Source: Crotophaga sulcirostris
Taxonomy: Eukaryota > Chordata > Aves > Cuculiformes > Crotophagidae
NCBI GenBank assembly: GCA_013397455.1
Contig: VYZB01000016.1
Location: forward strand, 3,985,612 to 4,049,611
Length of the DNA stretch: 64,000 bases
Direction of reading: 5' to 3'
A program made the translations under genes and the position numbers. This document shows positions 35,501 through 48,803 of the stretch, piece by piece. Numbering within the stretch: position 1 is the stretch's first letter; every line of letters starts with the position of its first letter. The notes beneath the pieces were generated by a model. It was not told the DNA's origin. It saw only the letters and a program-made list of their open reading frames with translations, and did not search any database.

Positions 35501-38500
35501 AGGATGTATGAAAAATGGGGAAGCATGACTCAATCACATATCTGTATTATATATTTTGATTTTAATTTATGAGTAAAACATCAAGTGTTCCTGTTTTCTC
35601 TTCAGCCTAGCTTTTGGATTACTGATTTGGAAGGAGAAATTACAAATAGATGAGAGTTTGGGTTTACTTGCCCTTCTTTCATACTTCTGCACACTTCTGT
35701 AATTCATAAAAGCTTATAGCTTCTCTCTTCTCACTATTTAAAAAATAATTTCAGATGCAATATTCAAAAAGATTAAAGAGAATGAAATTTATAGGTCACA
35801 TTCCTGGCTGCTCCTGTCTTACACTTTACTGTCTAGAGAATATCCCAATGCTAGAAAAATGCCTTTTATAGCTAAATTTTACTGTCTTCAGTCAAATTGA
35901 TGACAGTACAAAGTGATTCCAGATCTGGGATCCAGATTTATTGTAACTGTTTGAAAACAGATACCGATTCACATTACTGCTTTTAACAACTAGTAATAAA
36001 TGCCATTGTCTGGTGGTCAGGTGTTAATTTGGATGACTTAAGAGTGTGGAGTAAACTGTTCCAAGGGGAGCCTGTGCTGTAACATGCGTGGCCGCGCTGC
36101 ACAGGAGAGGCGATGGGGCAAAAGCACAAGTAGGAGGACATTGCAACAGGGTGGTCCTGCAAACTGGCTTGTTTTGGTGAGCTGGGGTTACTGTGTCCAG
36201 CAGGGCAGGTGGACCTAAGTTGGGCAGTGGCTTCTTTCAGTTGCAGTGATCAGGAAGCAAATTTGTGGTTTAGGTAAGATTACCCGAGGCCAGCTATTTT
36301 TTTTTTCTGGCTTCTTTATAGTACTGACTGAGCAGAAGCAGCTCAGAGAAGACAAATTATTTAATTTGTAGTGACATATGAGGATTATAACAGTGTCTAA
36401 TACACAAGGTCCCGCATGCGCTTTGATGACCAAGGATCTCCTTCACAGAAGAACTGCACAGTTCATTCATACTAAAAAAACACAGAATAGAGATACATAC
36501 ACCAACCGCAGTAAAATGTGAACCTTGAAAGGGCAGCAGAGGCTTCGGCTTTCATTAGGATTTCTCCTACTACTGAAGGAGTACGTGAATGTACAGATGG
36601 GAGGAACCCCCTGCACACGTCTGGCACAGTTGCTGCTTAGAACCAGGTACATTATTCACTTCTGCATCATAGCCTTCATTAATTTGTCTTTGTTATCTAG
36701 CCCAGACATGCTGCTTTACTTCTGTGTGTGTGTGTGGCTATAAAGGTTGGGTCCTTCTGTGTCTCCTTACTTGGTATTCTTTAGTTACTGAACTTTTTTT
36801 CTTCCCTCCCCTCCTGTAATGAAGTCAAATGAATCAATCTGCTCCATAAAATTAATAATACTGCAATTGAGCTTGTTTCCTTTTGTGTTGTTACAACAGT
36901 ACAACAAGTTACTGACGTTTCCCTGGCCTGCTGGCAGGCATGTCTGTTTTGTATGGCACACCAACTTCTACCTTTTCTGAGAAAGGGACCCAATCCATCC
37001 ATACTTCTGACTTTTCTGCATGCTCTATTTACTGTTCTGTGGGATTTTCCCTTTCGTTTTATTCCCCTAACCTTAACCTGTCGTAACGGTTCTGCAAACA
37101 TTCCTAATTTCTTGAAGTGTTTCCACTTTCTGTGAAACCTAAATTTGAAAAAAAGTGTGATATTTTAAATACTGTGTCTTAATATAGTTATTCATTACTA
37201 ATATGTGCAAAATATATAATGTTGTCGGTGCTTTTGAACTGTTTTTTTCTGACAGTCTAACCTTTGAAAGATTAAAACAGTCATCCTGTCCTATATACAG
37301 CAACTACATAGTGACATCTCTTTTTACATGAAAATACAAGCAGTGTTGGCATTTTGTATTCTGTATTTGTGAAGAAGGTCTTTTAATGAAAACACTAACT
37401 AGTGCTTAAGTGCTTTGATTATTTGGGGCATCTAATTCTTACACATTTTTTAATCAGTTTACTTATGGCTACATCAGACCGTGGGCGTTTTTATGATGTC
37501 TTGCATTGATTGACTTATATATGTTACAGCAAAGCTTGTAGTTTTGTGGTCTGTTTTTGTTTTTTTTTTTTTGCTGCCACCAGTCCTTGAAGTACATCAA
37601 TGTGAATAAGCTTAAATCTGTGTAGTGACAAAAGGACAAATTTGATGTTTTCAAATTGGCATCTTAAAAGCAAAACAGGGGCATGGCCACTCTTCAGACA
37701 AGTTCGTTATGGTGTCACTCTTCTACTCTTCTTACTTCAGTTACCGTAACTGATCATCATCATTTTATAATAGTTTCTAAGAATGTGTATTTCCCTAGCT
37801 CTTTTTGTTGCTTCTATTATTATAACATTATACAATTCCATGGTGTCCTTCGTGTGTTTCCAGTTTGTTGTTCTCGTCTCTGTGCAAACCAGCAAAACTC
37901 TACAAAGTGTGGCAGAGCTCACTGGAAGCCCATCACTGTGCTGCAGCTGTTGAGACACAAGGTGTTGATACCCCCTAAACCATTGTTTACATCCTGTGTT
38001 GCTGCCCCTTGTGCTTTCTCCATGGTGGAGTCTTCCTCTATCCCCTTCCACACTCCTGGCGATGTGTGAACTTTGAGTTCATCTATTTGTTAAATAGCTG
38101 GAACAGGGAGCTATAAAACAATTCAAGTGAACTTTGTGCTCTTGACATTCGCTCAGTCACTAGTGCCCTAAGGGGTATCTTCTTGGAGCTTTTGTTTCCT
38201 CTTTCAGAGTTAATCAGAGACATAAAGACTATTTTGTCTCGAGACCTACAACCACTGAAAAGCAACAAAGGATCAGCACAAATCACTAAACTTCTTATGA
38301 CATATAAGACTTGGTCATCTCATTAAGTATTTATGTACGCTCTTTTTTTTTTCCTGCAGCTGTCATATTTCTCAGAGGGGACGCAGTACTTTATCACCAT
38401 ATCCACTTGTCTTTATGCCTCTTTGTGAAGCTGCAGTGGGAAGCTCAATCATATCTAGTGAGTCAGACATCGTAGAACTGCTTTTAGTTTAAGCATTTTT

Positions 38501-41500
38501 CAGACTTGCAGGAAAAAAATCTGTATATGAGCTGTTTATGTTTGCCTGAGTATGAGCTGGCAGTATCTAAAATCTAGGGGGTTAGTTTCTGGCGTTTCAG
38601 TTTGGGATTTTTTTGTTTGACTTCTTGTTTGTTTGAGTTTGGGGTTTGAGGGTTTTTTTTTTGTTAGACTTCTAGTCTGCATCATTAATATGGTTTAAAC
38701 CTTAACATAGTCAGGTGCTTCCCTTGCACGGTCTTATTTCCTCTCTGAATAAAGGATTTCCACCATGGAAGATTAATATTTGGGTTTGTACAGTTCCGTG
38801 CATCTACTACTTGTACTCTTCACATTGTTCTTCATGTGGAGCATCATTGCAGCCTACGTTGTGTTGGCAGTGAGTGTGTTGCTCTTCAGCTACCTGGGTC
38901 ACTATGTATTCAAAAAGTACTAAGTTTGCCTATATCCCAAGGAGTAGTTTCTGACCCAAATGGAGAAGTGAAGGTACAGATCTTGAAACTTTGCTGAAAA
39001 AAAAGGAGCTAAATTTGTCTTCCAGTAACATCTGTATGTACTGAAGGGTTTTTTTAACCAGTCCCCACAGGGTGAAATATTAATATTATGTTTTCTGTAT
39101 TCTTTAGCTTTTGAGGGTAAGTGCAAAGCTATGCTCTGTTTTTCCTGTGTTACTGTGCATTGGATCTTCTGGCTTTTCCATTTCCTAAGTTATTCTTATA
39201 TATATTTGTGGTCTTTTCTAGCCTTGTTTTTGAGAGCTTACAAAATGTGTGAGAGGACACATATGCGGGGCTTAGTATATAACCACAGCTGCTTATGATG
39301 CAGATACAAAAGTAGTGAAGTTTCCTCCTGCTTCTGTGTCTTTGATTTTGTCAGGAGGATTGCTGGCTGCTCACTCCTGTATGTTGATGTGAATGTTTTT
39401 ATTTCAATACAGAACATTTGTCCCAAGACTAGAATTCATTTCCTGCTATATGTCTTTCCCAGGATTCTGACTTTTTGTCCCATATGTTTGAAATACTGTA
39501 TTTCATTTTCTGATGTTCTACTCAATATTACTAATGAACCTTTCTGCTAAGCTGCAAGCACAAAAATTTGATGATTTTATTATTTAACATCTTTGTATTT
39601 CAAATTGCTGTCACGATGCAGTGCAACTATTAAGTAATTTGCTGCACTTCTAATCTCTGTGGCATAGATACTAGAATTTACTTTCCATTGTATTTTCTCA
39701 AGTTTGGTCAAAATCTGATTATTTCTGTATCTACCCAAAAAAGACATTTTCATATCTATGATGCTTATCCTTTGACTTTTATTTTTTTGCTTTCTATTTG
39801 CACGAATTTATTTTATTCTGGTGACTGATACTCTTCTTTATGTGGAAAATTCAGTGAGTAGCTTGTCTGAGAAATTCACACTAAAATGCAAGTAAATGAG
39901 ACAATTTCTCAGAGTAAGCCAAAATATATTTCATAGAGGAAAATCCTTGTCAGAGAAACATGCAGAGAAAGTGGTATATCTGAGATTGTGAAAGGCAGTT
40001 TCAGTTGTCAGGTATTCTGAAGAAAATGAAGAAGTTGAGGCCAGAAAATGAAGAAAACTAGCATCAGCAGTTGTTATCAGGAATATCTGTGTGTGATCCC
40101 ACTTTGTTTCACCTGTCTCATGGGTTGTTGGTGCTGACAGTGGCCATAAAACAGAAATGTTACAGTTTTACCAGAACCTTTACCGATGTGGAAAATTTAT
40201 TTCCAAAGTTGTTGTCGAGATCCACTTCATTCGTTAAATTCATGAAATGCTCTAATCTGGCGGTACGTGGGTGAATAAAATTATCAGGACTTTAAAATGC
40301 ATTTAAACTTAGGGCTAGGAGTGAATTAGGTCCTGCGTTCTAGACATAGCAAACTTGAATGGCTCCTTCAAAGGAATCCTGCTCTAGAGGGCTGTGCAAC
40401 CTCACTTGGCTTTTGGCAATAGATTCTGTACACGTTTGGCTGTTCTTCAGATGTGGCAAATAAATGCAGTGCTTTAGATGCTGGAGCAATTCCTAAGGAG
40501 TAATGAAAGAAAATCTTGTCTGCTTCTACGTAAAGACATTTCACTCACACTGTTGCTGCTACCACACATTCAACAGCACTGCTGCAGATAAGAATGGCAT
40601 CAGCAGGGTCAGTGAGACCTTAGGGACTGTTGTTCTTTTAACTAGTGTGCCTGAAACATGCTCTGAACAAGGTGAGAGAGCAGTAGTCTGGAAAGCTCTC
40701 ATAGCTGCCCCTTTCTCAGCAACGCAGTTGTTGTTGGGAAATGTCACCGACATGATTTGGTGCGTTGGCAGCCTTTATGGTCCTGGATGGCTGCAGGCAG
40801 CTCTAATTATCTGTTAAGTCCACTGATGGCACAGCCAGTGGTGTCCCGTAAGGATGCTGCTCAACTTCGCGATTTGCTTCCTGCTCAAGGGTGAGAGAAG
40901 GGCTATTGAGCAAAAACCGTAGGATTATCAGAGGTGTCAAGAGGAGCTGATGCCTAGAGGGGACAACAGTTTGGTTTGTAAAGTTTGTTTTTATTGTAAA
41001 GTGGATTATAGCAACCATTTCTGTATTTACTTCACAAAATATTTGAAGCTGTATCTGCTTCTTGGGTGGAAAACAGTTATAAAGTAATCTCAAGATATTT
41101 ACCAAACCTTTGTGTCTTTTTCCCCTTCTCTCTTTATCCTCTTTTCATCTTTCAAATTGCATTTACAGGGAATTAAATAATAATGGCCCTGTTTTGCCAA
41201 AACTCCCTAGCTACTGCAGGATTACAACCCAAAGGGAGTGTGGGAGTTTTCTAGCAATACATTGAATTTCTGGTCTGATAATTCTTTGGAACAAAAGTAT
41301 GATTTCAGTTACTCAAGTCCCAGCTGCCATGTTTTGAGGTAATTACTGAGAAAAAAAATTCTATTACTGTATGGGAAATGGTAACTGTATGTACCCTAAT
41401 TTTCAAGTACAAGTTTAGGTGATGCCTCATATAACATGGATATCTATTGCTCTTATACAACAGCTAGGTAAGTTCTGTAATTGTATTTCAGTCAATATTT

Positions 41501-42359
41501 CATCTCCCTCATCAATTTGTGATAAAGTTTGGGAGTTTGTGTTCTGTTGGAATGTATAATCGAGTTTTCCCAGTTATATCCATATTTTATTTCCTTAGCC
41601 TTCCTTTCTGCTTTTTTTTCTTTCTATTCTGTTATATGTATAGAGTCATTATAGAAACAGTTTACAGTGTCTTGCAGTGTCTCTACACCCTGTTGTGTGT
41701 AATACTGTAAACACAGTAACAAAAATTCAGATGATATTTTCAAGGAAGTGTTGCATAAGAATTACTGTATACCTTAGATAGTAACCTTGTCATGTATCTC
41801 TGATCTTGATAGATACTTTGTCATAACTGTAGACTGAACTGTAAAGATTTTGTATCTCATGTATAAGAAATAAAATACAGAGTTATCATATAATGGTGCC
41901 TGTAAAATTGTTTTGTATGTTTAAACACTTCTAATACTTGTTAAAATTTACTTTGGTGCTTACCAGTTTATAAATATTTTCTAATTCTGATGAGGATTAA
42001 CTATATAATAGCTTTGACCTTCTTGCAGAAATGGAAAAAAAAAATAAAAAGAGCTTAATTCTGATTTTGGGAGTGGAGTAGGATTCAGATCTACATTATT
42101 TTCCTGATTCTCTTGCAGGTGACTTCTGACTCTAGGTATACTATTTAGCTTTCCCTCCTCCCAAAGGCTGAGGTAAGCAGCCTCAAACCTTCATTTCTCT
42201 CCTGTCACTAGCAGTGCTCTAGTTGATGGCAGGGACACGTCTGCCTTATTGTCACTTTAAGGTCCTACAGATTTTGCATTTAGCACAGTCTAAGTGCCAC
42301 AGCTTCTATTAGGAGGAAAAGGATTTCTTTTAATAATTAAAAAGGGTCATGTTTCCTCT
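35501..42359. other. Non-coding stretch, no gene seen
   Basis: Includes a short (TG)7 microsatellite at 36723-36736 and a run of 12 T at 37561-37572. The open frames at 37683-38069 (+) and 37737-38051 (-) overlap antisense to each other and have no domain. The same holds for 40503-40817 (+) and 40559-40753 (-). No CR1 tail is present in these 6.9 kb. Confidence 0.5.
36723..36736. repeat. (TG)7 microsatellite
   Basis: Seven uninterrupted TG units. Short, but possibly variable between individuals. Confidence 0.9.
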
Positions 42360-42760
42360 CCTTGTGCTGATTTGAATGAGCAGGGAATTTTGCTGAACTC
42401 TGTGTCGCTGGCGAGCGAGGGCTGCAGTCAGACAAGCGCCGCTGGCAGCAGCGGAGCCGCGTAAGGGGTTTGTGCTGCCAGCTGCCTGGCACCAGTCTGC
42501 CAGCCGTGGGTACCAGCCACCTGCCCAGGTAGCTGCTCCCTAACCTGGCCTCTCGGGACAGTCCCTCTTGCCTCGTGCAGTTCGGGTAACACAGCCTTTT
42601 CAGCCTGGCTCTTCGACACGAAGGGGTTAGGGAATGAGTGTGTAGCTGTGATGCTGAGGGGCGATGTTCCCCCCGCCCCTCTGGTGAAGAGCAGCTGGAG
42701 CAATAACCTTTTCACCCCACTCAGATGCATCCAGGGCAAGGCATCTGACGATGGCCTTAG
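42360..42760. other. GC-rich, CpG-containing block
   Basis: GC content and CpG frequency rise locally (GTCGCTGGCGAGCGAGGG, GCGCCGC, GGAGCCGCG at 42403-42462), unlike the AT-rich DNA on both sides. It contains several TGCCAG/CTGGCA steps around 42476-42510. No TATA or CCAAT box stands out. Open frames on both strands overlap here (42428-42739 minus, 42648-42866 plus) without a domain. It may be a minor regulatory or CpG block; I cannot assign a function. Confidence 0.35.
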
Positions 42761-43293
42761 GCGGTCAGAGCTTTTTTACAACTTGAGAGCATCAGGGGAT
42801 TTTGGCCAGTCTCATTTGTGGGTAGGGAATGGCTACAGTATATTCACAAAGAGTAAGATAAGATAACGCGAAGATATTCAGTAGCAAAATTCTAGAAGCT
42901 CTTGCAGTTTTGCTGGTGAAAGCTTGGACCTCTACAAGTTCTCGGGTTTTTTGGGAGTACCATGCCTGCACTGAGGCACAGAATTTCCCATTGTAAGCAT
43001 ATAAAAGGTTTTAGAACTCTCACTTGAGTCCCAGTCCTACTAGGTCTATAGGCAGATGACTTAACTGTGATTTAACTGTGTGTCTGAGGTATATACTTCT
43101 AAGCAGACTACACCATGGCTCTTTTCCCCCTTCTTCATTTCAAATTGAAGTATGCTCATCAGACAACAGAAATAACCTGTGTAGATATTCTGAAAAGAAC
43201 TAAAGAAAAAACAACTTCAGAGTTTTAGAGGGAATATTCCCATTCCATGTCAGGGCAAAATAGAAGTCCTAAAAATTTTCATGGTTGATAATA

Positions 43294-43348
43294 CAAAAAA
43301 AACCCCAAAACAAACAAACACATCCCCCCCCTCCAAAAAAACCAAATT
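43294..43348. repeat. A/C-rich low-complexity tract
   Basis: Runs of A broken by CCCC, followed by a run of C and another A run. Low complexity, with no family assignment. Confidence 0.8.
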
Positions 43349-43814
43349 AAAACAATATCACTTTAATTAGTTTGAAACATTTCCCAAAAATCGTTTTGAA
43401 ATGCTTTGTTTAGATTTTAAACTATATAAAATAACTTCTAATGCTGGTTAGATTACATCTGGAATCAATGTATTCTAAATGGGCAAATAGGAATATTTCT
43501 GAAATATTTCAAACTGATCACAGAGGAAATGCTTTGGAGGGCACATCTTTGTAGTGTCGCCAGAAAGCTTTACAAGTGAAGTGTCTTCTCCAAAATTAAG
43601 GAACCTTTAAGTATAGATTTTTGGGACTTTTAAATGCCTTTTGGAAAGAACGGTTTAATGCAAAAACCGAATAGGAGTATTACAATGCCACAGACACTTT
43701 TTAGTGTAATGACATTTCAAAATACATACTGTCTGCAGCTACAGACTTAAAAAATATTGTTTCACAGTGTGTAGTGTTGGGTTGATCGGCATAGAAATGG
43801 ATGAGTACTCTGTA

Positions 43815-43861
43815 GAAAACAAAACAAATAAACAAACAAAAAGAAAAGCAAACAAAAAGAA
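43815..43861. repeat. A-rich (AAAC)n-like low-complexity tract
   Basis: Repeated AAAC/AAAT/AAAG units without any element attached on either side that I can recognise. Confidence 0.8.
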
Positions 43862-46034
43862 GCCCAAGCATGTTTAATGTTGTTGTGTAACTGAAACTTG
43901 ATAATTGGGTTTTGTCCCTCCTTTCACTTTGCTCCCCCATTTTTTTTTTACTCTGATATCAGAGTGCTGTAAATGTAGTGGCATAACATTATAGTAAATG
44001 GAAATAAAGTAAAATGTCCATTCTTAAAGCATGTGAAATAGTTTTGCCATCATTCCCTGGTCTTTCCTTTGCACTTTATAAAGGAAAAACCCCCTGGCTG
44101 TTGCAGATTACCTTTAACAAGACAGTGTGATGTGAGAGGTGTACACTTGCATATTTCCTTCAGAAACCACAACTAAATACTGAGGTGGAGAAAAGGATTC
44201 TGATCCATTCGCTTCATATACTGGTCAGTTAGAGTGTCTCCCTTTATGATACTTAAATCTGTGCTTAGAGAGGTCGCAGTAGACTGAGTTTCAAAGGCTG
44301 AAGCAAAATTTCTGTTGGTGTGTGTTTGCATGCATGTAGGAAATAATTTTGATATTTTGGGGGGAATTATAAATGGGAGGAAAATATTGCATAATTTCCT
44401 TTCATATACCAAAACATATATGTTAAAAAAAACAAAAGCATTTTCCATACTCTCGGATACAATGTATCCAACTATTTATTCAAATTCTGTTTTATTGTAG
44501 GAAAACAAAAGAGTGGGGAAAAGAGGAAAAGGTATTTCTTTCTACCAAAGCTCTCTCCCCTCTTAAGACAGTACTGTAATTTTATATTCAAGCTTTTAGC
44601 AGTGCCCACCACTATTTGGTACCATCCATTGAGGCTGCACTAACAGTCACCCTATTTTATCCAATATTGGCATTGTCTGACAGGGTTATGGTATGGCTGC
44701 AGGCTGCTGGCTCATTGTGGCTTTGGGGAACATTCCTTGCATAGCAGCATCAACCTGAATTGCCCTGCACCTGAGCCGCTGAGTGGAGTCGCAGGAATCG
44801 GTGTCAGACTGAGTCAGGTTTGAAACTGGTCCAGACTCAGTGACTTTTTTTTTTCCCCACTTGCACAGTATTATTCAATATTGAAAATAATTATTTATAG
44901 GTAGATACATGTAAAGTATATTATATTTCTGAAATGACAAACTGTATGCCTTGTTTTAGTACCTGGCTTTTTTGTCAACTGTATTAAAGAGGAAGTTGGT
45001 TTTCAGTTTAACAAGACTCGTCTCTGCCTTTTCCACTTAAGTCTGTAGGCAGAGCTGATCAAGCCCAGCTAACTTAGCTAAGCTGAAGCTTTGTTTCCAG
45101 TTTCAATAACTTTGCCATACAGATCTTTATGTTTGTGTCGGTAGAAGTGAGCGCGTTAACTATGTTGCATTAAAAAGGAAAGAAAGGAAGCAGGTCTGTC
45201 TGGACCTGTGTCTGTGCCTCTAATTGAACAGGACCCCTGTCTGTATGACTTATTACTTCTGGGATTTTAATGACAACAAAATGATTCTGTCTAGCAGCAT
45301 TTTTCTCACATGTGTAAGTGTTCAGAATTAAAAAAAAATATATTTTTCAGACTATAGGCTCTAATCATTCAGCAGAGAAAATCAAGAAAGCAATGAGCTT
45401 CACAGCAAAGCCGCTCCTATCAGATGTGAAGTGTTACAGACCAAGAGTACCAATTCAAATCTGGAATAATTACCACTGCTTTCAATATACAAAATACTTA
45501 AATTTTGCTATACCTTTTCACGAGAGCAGCGATCAAGAATTTTCCTTAGTGCTGTAAATGATGTGTTAGTCCTCACTAATCCAGATCTTTGGCAAATGGC
45601 TTGAGGAAATAAGTGGGAGTTCACAGAGCTCAGCTTTAAAACAGGCAGGAGTGATGAGCTTAGGAAAGTGGGGACAGGAGGGTTTTTCTTTTATGTGTTG
45701 CAATATTTACTATTTTGTTTTAAATGCATCGACAAATAGAAAGGAAAAAAATATAGGCAGCACATCTGCAAATGGCTACAGCCTTGCGTAACCCACTGAA
45801 TCAAGCGGAGTTCCCTACGGGCACACAGATCTGCCCACATGGAAGAAAATGTGGGATTGAGCCACAGTTAGAAGGCTTAGAATAATAGTTATATTAATGA
45901 AAATCAACATAGAAACAAACCAAGTTAAAATCATGCATTTAAAATAATTTGATTTTCCTTTCACATTTTTGTTCACTGTTGTTTTTTCATTTTCTTTGTG
46001 CTTCACACCCACATCCCTCGGGACTCCTTTTTCC

Positions 46035-46049
46035 TTTTTTTTTTTTTTT
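46035..46049. repeat. Poly(T) run of 15 followed by TCTCCTTTAG-like acceptor sequence
   Basis: Fifteen T (46035-46049) followed by CTCCTTTAG, which resembles a polypyrimidine tract plus splice acceptor. The downstream sequence (TAAGAACAAACTG...) does not encode a recognisable peptide, so I record it as a low-complexity run only. Confidence 0.6.
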
Positions 46050-48618
46050 CTCCTTTAGTAAGAACAAACTGTTATCTAGTCTTATGAACATAGCTGCAAC
46101 TACCTGGTTAGAAGAAGATAGTCTGTGTGAGCACAAATGAGATCTTTGAACAGGTACGCTGAGGTGAAGCAGGTAGGCCTACATATGAAAACAGAAATCA
46201 AATTCATGTTTTCTGAGAGCAATATAGGTTATACTCTGATAATCCAGTATTTTTCTCCTAATTACTGTGTTAAAAATTTTGTAAAAAGTTGAACTTCTGA
46301 CTGGAATATTTATATATAAAATAGGATCTCAAGTCTGTCTGCAGAGCAAAGGAAAAATTGTTTTGTTTGTGACTGAGGCATTACTGCCTTGAGGCTTTTC
46401 TTTCCTATCTTTTTCCTAGTTTTGTGCTTGAGTTTTATACTTTGAAAAGATTTTTTGTTTAATTTGGAATTTTTTAAAGAATAGTTTCTTAAACCTTTGA
46501 AGTACTTATATTGTCTTCGGTTGAATAGACTGTAAATGTGTAAAACACAAAAGTATTTTCAGACTACTCTCTGTCTAAGACGGTCAATCCAAACTAACAA
46601 GGCCTTGAAAGTAGACTGTCGTGTTCTGGCTTGCTGGTCTAAGGGAGATAAATAAGCAGAAGCACACAGACTTCATAGCCTGATGAAGAAAAAGAAAGTA
46701 ATAATTTTTTTTTCAAGCTTTGCCTTCTTATCTGGTCGTATGGTAAATCAGGCTTGCTAAAGGCTTGTGCTTCCTTTGCTTTCTTAGGTATCTTGAAAGA
46801 AGCATGTAGTTTAAAAACCCAATGCTCCATTGATATTAGTGGAACCAAAAAAAAATCAATGCCTAATCTCATCAAATATACCAACTTGCAGAAGCATAAT
46901 TAAAATTCAGAAATAGCAACAAGCATACTGCTTAAATACTATACTGTTTAAGTTTGTTTTCTTTTATTATTATAAATGGATAACTGTATCTTCTTTAGCA
47001 TTTTCTCCTTTTCATGATGTGGTCAAGTAGCGTAGGAAAGTACAGAGCCAGACACAGATTTTTTTTTTTTCCTGAGCACAGTCCCAATTTAATAGTTTGT
47101 AGCCTATAAAATGTCTTTTCTGCCCAACACATCAACACATACCAGACGTGCGTTTTTCAAACAGGAGGTTTGTGTTTCACATCTGTGTGTGAATTAAAAT
47201 ATAGTAAGATCAAATGTCTGGAAGAGAGCAGGAATGGCCTATTTTATCCATATCTGATGGTGAAGATAAGGAAGAACAGTTTATCATATGATCAGACTTA
47301 CTTTTAGCAGGCTTCCGTAATTGTCATGAGACCCTCAGTCTAAATAATTGTTTTAGAATGGAGATGTTCACTTGTATTCAGCTGGAACACAGTTTCACTT
47401 CACACAGAGCTTTATGGTGCCCTCTCATTTAGGACCTAGTGTTGAAGCAAGGTTCAAATCTCTAATACTGTCAATTCTCATAAGAATTTACTTGCTTATT
47501 TAATATAATAATTGCAGTAAACTGAATTCTGTTTTGATTTTTTAAAATTAATTTTACTATTTTGTTTTATTGTAAGATTGTTACATTTATTTAACTAGTT
47601 TTATTTGTAAATTTAAATTTGTAAATCTTGTAACATGCATGTTTTGGTGCTTCTTCTCCAGGTACTACTGCTCTGAGTATATCCAAATATGTGTTTGTTT
47701 AGTCCACAAATAATTTGGTGTAGAGGTACCCAAGCTCCTGCCCAGATCAGAAGTAATACATCCCTGTGAGCTCACTACAGTCACTGAGATAATCAGAAAC
47801 AAGGCTTAATAGGCTGCACTTTGTACTGCAGTGAGGTAGTTAAACTGATCCCAAAATGCAATCTACTGTTTTGCACATTTGGCACTGTGTTGAATTGTAG
47901 AAATACACAGGCTCCCTCAAATAGCCTTTTTTTCTGTTTGTGTTGTAGTCCTCTGTACTGTAGTGATTACCAGAGACAGTTCAGACAACTACAGCCTATT
48001 GAGAACGTTCACCTCCATTTTAATATTTAATTCAAATACATTTAAATAACTTTGCAAAGCTGTGTTTACAGTTGTGATCCAAAATAACTACTTTTTTCAT
48101 TGAGAATCTCATCTGTGCTGTGTGCCAAAATGCACTTAACTTATTTTATATAAGTGGACATGCTATGTTAGTATTTAAAGTTTTAAAATTAGACAACAGC
48201 TTTGTCATATAGCAATGTTTGATTGTAAGCCAATTATCTGGAAATATAAATCTATCCCTTCAGCTGCTTTCAGAGTACTTATTTGCTGAAGGATTATCCT
48301 TGCCAACTCGAAGTTTCCCAGGATAGTGTCACCAGCGGTGCCAGAGTTAAATAAGTGAAGCCCAAAGCTGGATGTGTTAATTTTGCATTCTTAATAAAAA
48401 GTTCCATATCCACTGTCAAACTTAATTAACGTGGTTTGAAAGGTGACTTGCAGGTTAGTTTTGAATCAGTGTTGGTCTGTCATCCAGTGCAGTTGTCTCC
48501 TGCTTATTTGAGCTATGATCCATCTCAACGTTTTAATCAAAACCAGCCCAGGGAGAGTAATCAGAAGTGTGCGATGGGTGAGTGTTGCTCACGAAACCCT
48601 TCCAAGCTCTAAGTGTTC

Positions 48619-48803
48619 ACAGTATCACAAGGTTGGGAAGGACCTATGAGATCATCAAGTCCAACCTATAACCCAACACCAACCCATCATCTAAACCATG
48701 GCACTGAGTGCCTCATCCAATCTCCTCTTAAACACCTCCAGGGTTGGTGACTCCACCACCTCCCTGGGCACTGCATTCCAATGGCTAACTACCCTTTCAG
48801 ATC
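48619..48803 (-). mobile_element. CR1 3'-end fragment, reverse orientation (about 185 bp)
   Basis: The + strand starts CACAGTATCACAAGGTTGGG and continues with AGTCCAACCTATAACCCAAC and CTAAACCATGGCACTGAGTG, the reverse complement of the young CR1 tail class. It ends in the ORF2 C-terminus (CATTCCAATGGCTAACTACC; NWPL-like HWN region reversed). Compared with the copy at 23550 it lacks six bases in the GTGTTAGTGTTGG segment. No target-site duplication is evident. The + strand open frame 48698-48916 is antisense to CR1 and is not a gene. Confidence 0.93.

Larger units (their letters stand above)
42761..48618. other. Non-coding stretch, no gene seen
   Basis: AT-rich. A/C-rich tracts at 43294-43348 and 43815-43861, a run of 15 T at 46035-46049, and very AT-rich DNA at 47520-47640. 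A faint MIR-like stretch (43025-43095) is discussed under rejected items. No exon or RNA gene is recognised. Confidence 0.5.

Noticed and set aside
35191..35526. 111-codon minus-strand open frame
   Set aside because: It overlaps the old interspersed repeat at 35391-35500 and is antisense to it.
43025..43095. MIR-like text (GAGTCCCAGTCCTACTAG ... GATGACTTAACTGTG ... TGTGTCTGAGG)
   Set aside because: Order is vaguely right for MIR but the match is short and broken by a local TTAACTGTG duplication; weaker than the candidate at 3295.
47440..47460. GGTTCAAATCT resembling a tRNA B box
   Set aside because: No A box at the proper distance and no cloverleaf; no tRNA gene is supported anywhere in the window.
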